Assembly: GCA_022865345.1 (NCBI GenBank)
Contig: JALHSU010000045.1
Location: 1-46,664, forward strand
DNA: 46,664 bases
Reading direction: 5' to 3'
From: Candidatus Zixiibacteriota bacterium
Lineage (GTDB): Bacteria; Zixibacteria; MSB-5A5; RBG-16-43-9
This document shows, piece by piece, positions 40,724 to 46,664 of this stretch. A model generated the notes under the pieces. The model was not told where the DNA came from. It saw nothing but the letters and a program-made list of their open reading frames with translations, and made no database searches. Each line of letters starts with the position of its first letter. The stretch's first letter is position 1. The translations under genes were made by a program, and so were the position numbers.

Positions 40724-41692
40724 TCATATCCTTTTTGAAAGATGGGACTTCTTGATACTCCAGAAGCCCATTATATCTCCGGAGCCGAAAAGACTTTCCC
40801 CTATAGAAAATAGCAATATCGGTAAAAAAAGAAAAATGGCTACGCTCAGATGAACGATCAATCTGCTTTTTTGCAGGTTGGAGAATTTTCTCATCTCCGG
40901 AGCTTTGATTATTTCAAAGAGTAGATTTCTACTCTTAAAAATCATATTCAAACTGCTCTGTAGAAGAACATAAGGGGCATATTCTAAAGAGAATCTATTT
41001 TTTTTAACCACTTTAACCCCAGCCTGAGATAACATCCGGGTTATGGTTCCTGGTGTGAAATGATACAGGTGTCGAGGCAGGTCCCAGCCAAACCATTTCT
41101 CCCTGAAAATATCGATCAGAAAGTTGCCCGCATTAGGAAGTTCAAGAATCAAAACCCCTTTTCTGGTCAAAATACGGCTGATCTCTCGTAAATAAGCTAA
41201 CGGGTCAGGCACGTGTTCCAGCACGTGTGCTAAAATGACCAGGTCGAAAGAGCCCTCTTCAAATCTGGTTTCTAACAGATCCTTCTCCAGTATTCTCAGC
41301 CCGAAAGTCTTGCGCGCATACTCAGCGGCATTTCTGGACAGCTGGGTACCTGTGCAATTCCATCCCCATTTTTTCAAAAAATGAAGGGTGATTCCCCTTC
41401 CGCAACCCACATCCAGCACCCTCCCCGGCTTGAAGAGCTTTTTGATTCTGTATGCTCTTGCCCAGCGAAAAAGGTAAACCGCCTCTTCCAATAAGCTCCC
41501 AAATCTCTGGCTTCTCTTTTTACCATAAAATTCGTCTTGATAAGCCAACACTAACTCTTCTCTGGTGGGGAAAGGGTCAGTCACCAAAAGACCGCAATTC
41601 TGGCACTTAAGAATACCTCTTTTCTCTTCAGGAAAACCATTCAGGTATACAGCAAAATTGTCCTGTCCACACAGATTACAAGTCCTGCTCAT
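40724..41692 (-). CDS. SAM-dependent methyltransferase with N-terminal zinc-binding motif
   Basis: 322 residues. Residues 5-35 have two CxxC pairs (CNLCG and CQNCG), likely a zinc ribbon. Residues about 85-195 are a class I methyltransferase fold: VLDVGCGRGITLHFL (motif I), LVILAHVLEHVPDP (motif IV region), YLREISRILTRKGVLILELPN. A C-terminal hydrophobic segment (about 290-312) may anchor it to the membrane. This CxxC-plus-methyltransferase type is common in sugar and O-antigen loci. GGAG precedes the ATG. Substrate unknown, probably a sugar or glycan end. Confidence 0.87.
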   Translation of the reverse strand: MSRTCNLCGQDNFAVYLNGFPEEKRGILKCQNCGLLVTDPFPTREELVLAYQDEFYGKKRSQRFGSLLEEAVYLFRWARAYRIKKLFKPGRVLDVGCGRGITLHFLKKWGWNCTGTQLSRNAAEYARKTFGLRILEKDLLETRFEEGSFDLVILAHVLEHVPDPLAYLREISRILTRKGVLILELPNAGNFLIDIFREKWFGWDLPRHLYHFTPGTITRMLSQAGVKVVKKNRFSLEYAPYVLLQSSLNMIFKSRNLLFEIIKAPEMRKFSNLQKSRLIVHLSVAIFLFLPILLFSIGESLFGSGDIMGFWSIKKSHLSKRI

Positions 41693-41723
41693 CCGTTCTC
41701 CAGAAGATCATCTACACAACTGG

Positions 41724-42482
41724 TTACCTTTCAGTGGAAACTTTCTGTGCCAGAATGAGTGCCTCGTGTCCTAAATTTGTTCTCCTGAAACGCCGCTGGA
41801 GAAAAAAAACCGGCTTCCACCAGATTTTCCAGTTTACAATAAAGGTCATCCTGCCGATGTCCCAGGCATCATTCAGGGTGCTTATCTTTGTAAGTTCCTC
41901 TTTTTCCTGGCTGCGTTTTAAGCTTTTGTCTTTGAGCAGCCACGTGTAAAGCCTGCGCATAAGCCAGAAAACCGGAAAGGTAAAATCCCAGTACTCCTTG
42001 ACCTCAAAACCAGCCCGGGACAGCAAATCCTTAATCTCCTGACGGTCGTATCTTCTGTAATGACCGTAAAACTTATCATCCCATCTCCATTCCTTCTTGT
42101 TCGTCGGCACTGAAATGATCAAATACCCTCCGCCTACCCGGGTAGACAGATTCTGACTCAGTACAGAAAGCAGTTCACTGTCTTTTTCTACGTGCTCAAG
42201 CACATCCCACAAGATTATGGTGGAGTAAGATCCGCGTTCGCTAAACACATCCCTCCGTTCTATCCTGACATCTGAAAAGGGCTGTAAATTCCGTTCGGCA
42301 ATGCTAATTGCCTCCGGCGAGAAGTCGATCCCTTTACCATTCCACCCTTTGCGCGCCAAATGTAATACGACATCTCCCCCACCGCAGCCAGCATCTAAGA
42401 ACGGCGGTTTAAGCTTATACTTGACAATTAACTCATCCAGAAGGGAGAACATATAATCTTTCATCGGTTGAAAATTCGCCAT
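41724..42482 (-). CDS. Class I SAM-dependent methyltransferase
   Basis: 252 residues. PFLDAGCGGGDVVLHLARKG (motif I, SAM binding), GKGIDFSPEAISIAERNL (motif II) and STIILWDVLEHVEKDSELL (motif IV) define the fold. After residue 160 the sequence is basic and aromatic-rich (FPVFWLMRRLYTWLLKDK), which may associate with the membrane. First gene after the promoter at 42588-42615 and likely the head of a run that ends at 38116. Weak GGTGA before the ATG. Confidence 0.87.
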   Translation of the reverse strand: MANFQPMKDYMFSLLDELIVKYKLKPPFLDAGCGGGDVVLHLARKGWNGKGIDFSPEAISIAERNLQPFSDVRIERRDVFSERGSYSTIILWDVLEHVEKDSELLSVLSQNLSTRVGGGYLIISVPTNKKEWRWDDKFYGHYRRYDRQEIKDLLSRAGFEVKEYWDFTFPVFWLMRRLYTWLLKDKSLKRSQEKEELTKISTLNDAWDIGRMTFIVNWKIWWKPVFFLQRRFRRTNLGHEALILAQKVSTER

Positions 42483-42587
42483 GAAATCACCGATTAATCC
42501 TCTTCCCCTTCTCTAAAACTTGTTTTAAGGGAGCTTACTGAAAGAAAACAATTGAATTTGACCAATGTCGATATCATCTCCGCCATT

Positions 42588-42615
42588 ATAATATTAACTA
42601 AAGAGATAAAGTCAA
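42588..42615 (-). promoter_or_regulatory. Promoter for the 42482-to-38116 gene run
   Basis: On the minus strand, TTGACT (42610-42615), 16 bp, TATTAT (42588-42593); a TATAAT overlaps at 42585-42590 with 19-bp spacing. Confidence 0.55.
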
Positions 42616-42642
42616 CCTAAAAGTTCTGGCAGGTAGCATGAT

Positions 42643-42753
42643 CTGGAGTATAAACCCTCAGGTTTGTAATTAAAGCGAAGGGCATCCCCAAACTCGTTGA
42701 AAGTGAATCAAGTCACTTGAGATTAAAATAAAAGCTAAAGCTTTACACTCCAG
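42643..42753. repeat. 111-bp element with CTGGAGTATAAA / TTTACACTCCAG ends
   Basis: Imperfect 12-bp terminal inverted repeats; inside the right end is AAAGCTAAAGCTTTA. Same family as 34776-34877 and 45053-45147. Confidence 0.65.
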
Positions 42754-42840
42754 TTGAAAATTACATTCAGGATTTATGCTATACTTGCTAAAGTATGAAT
42801 GGGTTGATACCCTTGTGATCCGACAGGATTCACTTTTCTT

Positions 42841-43863
42841 TCAAGCAGAGTCTATTTCATTCTCAATTATAGTCTCAGGATCTCTTTCTGCTACTTTTAA
42901 AGAGAAATGCTCGTGCCTAAGATAAACCAAACCTAAGACCGTAATCGGGATGTACTGGCAGGCGTGCAGTACGATGGAAAAAGGGAGCGAGAAATCTTTG
43001 TCATACCCAAAGAGACCTAAGGCGATCACCGTGAAGAACTGTATGGTGCCCACATAGCCTGGAGATGAAGGAATCATCACTCCTAAGGTCACGATGACCA
43101 TCAGGATCAAAGATGCCTGCGGTGGTGGATGAATTCCGAAAGCTAAAAAGACCAGGTAGTTGCTGATTCCGCTTCCTACCCACAGGATCAAAGACCAGAG
43201 TAAGATCCATCCGGTTCTTTTTACGTCCCTGAAAACCCTCACCCCGCTGGAGAATTTCTGCAGTATGCCCTCTGCTTTTTCTGAGAATTTCCCGGGTATA
43301 ATTCTCAACAGTTTCTGGAAAAACTTCAAAGTAGGCTCTGGTTTAAGCTCCAGTAAAATCAATATTAAGAATAGCAACAAATTAGCGATTAAGGTTAGAT
43401 TGGCTCCCTTTCTGACCAGCTCCCCTACTTTCTCTGAGGAGCGGGAAAAGGGATAAAAAAGCAGGGTTAGCCAGAGGATTAAAAGCAGGGCAAAACCGTC
43501 GAAAACCCTTTCCATAACGATGGTGGCAAAAGAAGCGCTTCTGGAGATATTCTCTTTGGTGCCCAGTGAATAAGCCCTGACAACTTCGCCTAATCTGACC
43601 GGAAGAACGTTGTTAGCCATAAAACCTATCATAGCAGAGGAGAATAGACTGTAGACCCCGACTTTTTTTATCGGGTCGACCATAAACTTCCAGCGATAAG
43701 CCCTGACCCACATCAATACAACTACTGCCAGCATAAAAAGGAGCAGGTAAAAGAAGTTTACACCTTTTAGAGCACTCCACAGCGCATGATAGTTCACCCC
43801 TCGGAAAGCAAAATATAGAAATATTATACTGATGATCAGCCCTATCAGGAATCTTTTCTTCAA
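42841..43863 (-). CDS. Flippase-like integral membrane protein (LPG-synthase TM / AglD-like)
   Basis: 340 residues; TTG start with AAGGA five nt upstream. About eight membrane segments. 'VGVYSLFSSAMIGFMANNVLPVRLGEVVRAYSLGTKENISRSASFATIVMERVFDGFALL' and 'VMIPSSPGYVGTIQFFTVIALGLFGYD' are clear UPF0104/LPG_synthase_TM blocks, better conserved than in the paralogue at 34912. It lies 22 bp downstream of a GT4 gene. A role in moving or handling lipid-linked sugars is inferred from the family and context. Confidence 0.88.
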   Translation of the reverse strand: MKKRFLIGLIISIIFLYFAFRGVNYHALWSALKGVNFFYLLLFMLAVVVLMWVRAYRWKFMVDPIKKVGVYSLFSSAMIGFMANNVLPVRLGEVVRAYSLGTKENISRSASFATIVMERVFDGFALLLILWLTLLFYPFSRSSEKVGELVRKGANLTLIANLLLFLILILLELKPEPTLKFFQKLLRIIPGKFSEKAEGILQKFSSGVRVFRDVKRTGWILLWSLILWVGSGISNYLVFLAFGIHPPPQASLILMVIVTLGVMIPSSPGYVGTIQFFTVIALGLFGYDKDFSLPFSIVLHACQYIPITVLGLVYLRHEHFSLKVAERDPETIIENEIDSA

Positions 43864-43885
43864 CTTCTTCCTTTCTTCTCCCTTA

Positions 43886-45013
43886 TTACGGCTTGGAATT
43901 GCTACGGTTCTCGACCACGTCCTGCAGCAGCGCTTCCACCTCTGAAGCTACTTTGTCCCAGCTAAAATTATTTGCCCAGAGAATACCCTCTCTGGAGAAT
44001 CTCTCCCTCAGTTCGTTATCCGTGATAATTCTGATGATTTTATCAGCCAGGTCTTGTTCATCTCCATACCTGAACAGGAATCCGGTTTTTCCTGGAAGTA
44101 CTGATTCTCTCAAACCGGGCACATCACTGGCTATGGCTGGCGTTCCGCAGGCGTTTGCCTCTATATTAGTCAGACCCCAACCCTCTTTTATAGAGGGGTA
44201 GACTGTGACCCAGGCACGGTGGAGCCACTCTACTTTGATCTGGCTATCGACAAATCCGGTGAAAACGATTCTGTCCTGCAATCCCAAATTCCGCGCCAGA
44301 TTTTGAAGCTCAGGCTTGTAATCGCCCTCCCCGACAATCACCAGTCTTGCCTCTGGAACCTTATCTAATACCAATGGTAGAGCCTTGATCAGAAGGTCGA
44401 CGCTCTTATACTTCTTCAGCCTGCCCAAGTAAAGAACAGTTGGAGAAGGATCTTTTGTTAGATACGGATTGATTTTAAACAGTTGATGGTCAATCCCGCA
44501 ATAGATTACCTTAATCCTTTCTTCCGGAATACCTCTTTTCAAAAGCTCTTCTTTGGTGCTTTCAGATACGGCTAAGAATCTCTTGTTTCTATACAGCCAT
44601 GGAACGCTTCTTTCTGAAAGGAAAACATAGGTTCCAAAAACCGGATTTACCTCTCTGAAGATGGCTTTATCGAAGAAATGATGAACGATGACTAAAAGCG
44701 GAAGGTTGTGCCAGAAGTGAGAATAAAAGGGGAGCTTATTTATGTCCTCTATTACCAAATCCCACTTTTCCCGCTTTAATATTTTTCTTACCTCCCAGAA
44801 AGCAGAGAAGTTGAAGACAAACCAGGAGCCCTTTCTTATGATTCTTATCCCGTCGATTTCCTCATATTCTTTTGCCCCGGCATAATGCGAGCAGAGTAAA
44901 GTTACGTTATGACCCTTTTGCACTATCCGCCTGAAGATCTCGTGAAAATGAATCTCCGCCCCACCTGCTCTGGGATTGGAAAGGTCCTGCCAGTTTATCG
45001 CGAGTATTTGCAA
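43886..45013 (-). CDS. Family 4 glycosyltransferase
   Basis: 375 residues; TTG start (45011-45013), chosen because the family begins here ('M.IL.INW.D..NPRAGGAE') and an in-frame stop lies just upstream; no clear Shine-Dalgarno. N-terminal domain with RAGGAEIHFHEIFRRIVQKGHNVTLL; donor domain with VLYLGRLKKYKSVDLLIKAL, VIVGEGDYKPEL, IVFTGFVDSQIKVEWLHRAWVTVYPSIKEGWGLTNIEANACGTPAIAS (EX7E). A retaining GT-B enzyme in the cytoplasm; donor unknown. 22 bp ahead of the AglD-like gene. Confidence 0.92.
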   Translation of the reverse strand: MQILAINWQDLSNPRAGGAEIHFHEIFRRIVQKGHNVTLLCSHYAGAKEYEEIDGIRIIRKGSWFVFNFSAFWEVRKILKREKWDLVIEDINKLPFYSHFWHNLPLLVIVHHFFDKAIFREVNPVFGTYVFLSERSVPWLYRNKRFLAVSESTKEELLKRGIPEERIKVIYCGIDHQLFKINPYLTKDPSPTVLYLGRLKKYKSVDLLIKALPLVLDKVPEARLVIVGEGDYKPELQNLARNLGLQDRIVFTGFVDSQIKVEWLHRAWVTVYPSIKEGWGLTNIEANACGTPAIASDVPGLRESVLPGKTGFLFRYGDEQDLADKIIRIITDNELRERFSREGILWANNFSWDKVASEVEALLQDVVENRSNSKP

Positions 45014-45052
45014 GTTCGTTCTATTTTTTGACGCTTATGAGAGGCACCCATT

Positions 45053-45147
45053 CTGGAGTGTAAAGCCGTCAAGGTCTTGTCTGCAGGATCCTGGCGAAGA
45101 CTTGAGCTTTACCTAATTCTTGATAAACCTGAAGGTTTATACTCCAG
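45053..45147. repeat. 95-bp element with CTGGAGTGTAAAG / TTTATACTCCAG ends
   Basis: Imperfect terminal inverted repeats. Contains AAACCTGAAGGTTT next to the right end. Third member of the family found only in the glycan locus. Confidence 0.65.
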
Positions 45148-45202
45148 AGTCTCTCCCGATGCTGCTTTTTTTAAATTGTATTATCCTCTAATCTTCACTT
45201 TA

Positions 45203-46664
45203 TTATCTTGGGAATGTAAATCCCGGCTTGGTGATCTGGCCGAGTAAAGCGGCAGAGGAGTCATCTTCTGGATTTTTAACCAGCCAATCCCTTAACAGTT
45301 TTTCAAGCGTATTTCTGTCCTGCTTCAAATAATAGGTTGCCTCAAGAAACTTAAAAGCCGGCACATATTTAGGATTTAAGGAAAGAATCTTATACATAAC
45401 TTCAATAGCCTGGTCTTCCTTTCCAGTATTTTTAAGGGTAAATCCTAAGTTGAAATAAAGTCTCTCTTTCTCTATCCCTTTAGAGTTCTGAATAAACTCG
45501 TAAGCCTTTTGTGTCTCACCTGACTGCCCGTATACCTGGACTATGAAGGCATAGGGTTGCCAGTTCTGAGGCAGAATTTCGATATTCTTCTCTGCAATCT
45601 GGATTGCTCTTTCATATTCCCTGGCCCGCCTTAAGGTGTCAGCCAGATTAAGAAAAATTCCGGAATAGTTGACCGTCATATTTTCTTCATTCCAATCCTT
45701 ATAGACTTCAGGATCAGAAAGACCTCTGAATTTCATCTTCTGCAGAAGGATTTCCTCAGTTTTCTGGACATTGACTGTCTTGCCCTCTTTGGGAACTACC
45801 AGATAAACCATTCCCTCCATCCTCAGATGGTCATCTATAGACTCCCCTTTATAGACCCGATTGTCCGGAGAAACGGTGGTAGAGAAATAGACCGGATATT
45901 TCCAACGGTTAGTCTCCAGGATACTGATGATCATCTGGTCCTGAACCCTTAATACCTTGCCGTTCGGCAGTTGAACCAGGTTCATGTTTTCCAACTGGTG
46001 GTCAGTGAAACTCAGAGGTACCCCCCGGATATTCTTCTGCTGTCTCATATACCAGTCGGTATTGGCTAAGCTTAAATTCACAACCCTTACATCTGTTCTG
46101 ACCTTTTCCACCTGCTGCAAAAACCATAAAGGAAAGGTATCATTGTCTCCATTAGTAAACAGAATGGCATCTTTATCACATGAGTTCAGGATATTATATC
46201 CATAATCATAAGGAATGAAATTATTCCTGCGATTGGCAGGCGAATGGAGCCCGCTATTCAAGGGCATCAAAGGCGCTAAAAGAAAAATAGCTGAAGCACC
46301 ATAAACCAGACTTCTGCTCCCTAACTTGCCTAACTTCGTAAAAGCTTCGCCCAGATAACTTATGAGTCTGGAAATCCCCAAACCCATTAGCAGGGCAAAA
46401 AAGACGAATGCCGGGGTGAAAAAATAGTCTCTGTCCCTGACTTCCAAACGCTCGAACTCCCCGGTCACTGGATTAGTTCTGGTACCATCGCCGAAATTCA
46501 AATATAAAATCAGCCCCACTGAAGAGATTAATACCAGGAAAAGGAGCATCCAGCCAATACCCTTAACTCTTCTTATCGACTCTACTACCCCTAATAGACC
46601 CAAAAGCACCGGGATGAACCATAAGCTCTTGTCCAGATACTGCTCCCGGAAAATTCCCCAGAAA
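45203..46664 (-). CDS. DUF2723 (TMEM260-like) membrane protein with TPR tail, N-terminus outside window
   Basis: The frame is open to the window edge, with family-like residues (FWGIFREQYLDKSLWF) before the GTG at 46607-46609, so the gene starts upstream. About 486 residues are seen. Three membrane segments are followed by a soluble region: VRDRDYFFTPAFVFFALLMGLG, IPYDYGYNILNSCDKDAILFTNGDNDTFPLWFLQQVEKVRTDVRVVNLSLAN, as in DUF2723 proteins. The last 170 or so residues look like TPR repeats. Human TMEM260 is a protein O-mannosyltransferase, so a GT-C role using polyprenyl-P-sugar is plausible here. Confidence 0.88.
   Translation of the reverse strand, partial: FWGIFREQYLDKSLWFIPVLLGLLGVVESIRRVKGIGWMLLFLVLISSVGLILYLNFGDGTRTNPVTGEFERLEVRDRDYFFTPAFVFFALLMGLGISRLISYLGEAFTKLGKLGSRSLVYGASAIFLLAPLMPLNSGLHSPANRRNNFIPYDYGYNILNSCDKDAILFTNGDNDTFPLWFLQQVEKVRTDVRVVNLSLANTDWYMRQQKNIRGVPLSFTDHQLENMNLVQLPNGKVLRVQDQMIISILETNRWKYPVYFSTTVSPDNRVYKGESIDDHLRMEGMVYLVVPKEGKTVNVQKTEEILLQKMKFRGLSDPEVYKDWNEENMTVNYSGIFLNLADTLRRAREYERAIQIAEKNIEILPQNWQPYAFIVQVYGQSGETQKAYEFIQNSKGIEKERLYFNLGFTLKNTGKEDQAIEVMYKILSLNPKYVPAFKFLEATYYLKQDRNTLEKLLRDWLVKNPEDDSSAALLGQITKPGFTFPR

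Larger units (their letters stand above)
42483..42840. other. 358-bp intergenic region: promoter and repeat, no gene
   Basis: Contains the promoter at 42588-42615, then the CTGGAGT element at 42643-42753. The remaining 87 bp before 42840 show no recognisable feature. Separates two transcription units of the glycan locus. Confidence 0.6.

Overview
The window looks like chromosomal DNA from an uncultured bacterium of the FCB type; the style most resembles candidate phyla such as Zixibacteria. This placement is an inference from three things: secreted FG-GAP proteins ending in dockerin-like 'ADVVxLVNYLFKGGP' modules, a secreted protein ending in a FlgD/T9SS-type 'NYPNPFNP...GVYFYRL' domain, and very many short palindromic intergenic repeats. 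The standard genetic code is used, since UGA ends many genes. Shine-Dalgarno sites (AAGGAGG type) are common and decide several starts. GTG and TTG starts are frequent. I see no rRNA, tRNA, CRISPR array, insertion sequence or prophage.

Layout. 1-6.9 kb: the 3' end of a TPR gene, then three genes for secreted beta-propeller-like proteins. 7.3-11.1 kb: housekeeping genes rdgB, murI, an N-acetylmuramoyl-L-alanine amidase and smpB, the last three overlapping. 11.4-20.5 kb: mostly single genes, namely a zinc alcohol dehydrogenase, a THEP1-type NTPase, a ribbon-helix-helix protein next to a sigma-region-4/zinc-finger protein, a small membrane protein overlapping a CPBP protease gene, a WYL regulator, a short citrate-synthase-family protein (citryl-CoA lyase-like), a hypothetical protein, a WG-repeat protein and a Cys-rich 2x[4Fe-4S] protein. 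20.7-21.3 kb: a two-domain glutaredoxin/thioredoxin-fold protein whose second CxxC motif is read as UGA-P-Y-C. 21.4-29.5 kb: comF, lgt, then rodA-mrdA-mreD-mreC (cell elongation, without mreB), ptsN and accA. 29.5-46.7 kb: a long minus-strand glycan locus with a WecA/TagO-type initiating transferase, three polyprenyl-phosphate-sugar synthase-like GT2 enzymes, another GT2, two GT4s, three GT-C-like membrane proteins (YfhO, GT39/PMT-like, DUF2723), two AglD-like membrane proteins and two methyltransferases.

The most notable observation is the probable selenoprotein at 20679-21329. An in-frame UGA sits exactly at the first Cys of a CPYC motif. It is followed 11 nt later by a perfect 6-bp hairpin with an AGUUG loop, as expected of a bacterial SECIS, and the protein downstream continues the family fold to its normal end. 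Automated gene calling would split it into a truncated protein and a 61-residue fragment.

Other notable signals: several families of palindromic repeats with constant ends and exchangeable cores, some lying in frame inside coding genes (a GT2, the YfhO protein, the GT39-like protein and the FlgD-type sorting domain); a recurrent promoter pattern (TTGACN, about 16 bp, TATATT); a promoter that overlaps the first ATG of a GT2 gene; and a gene pair whose larger product joins a sigma-region-4-like helix-turn-helix to a CxxCxH DNA-binding-like module.
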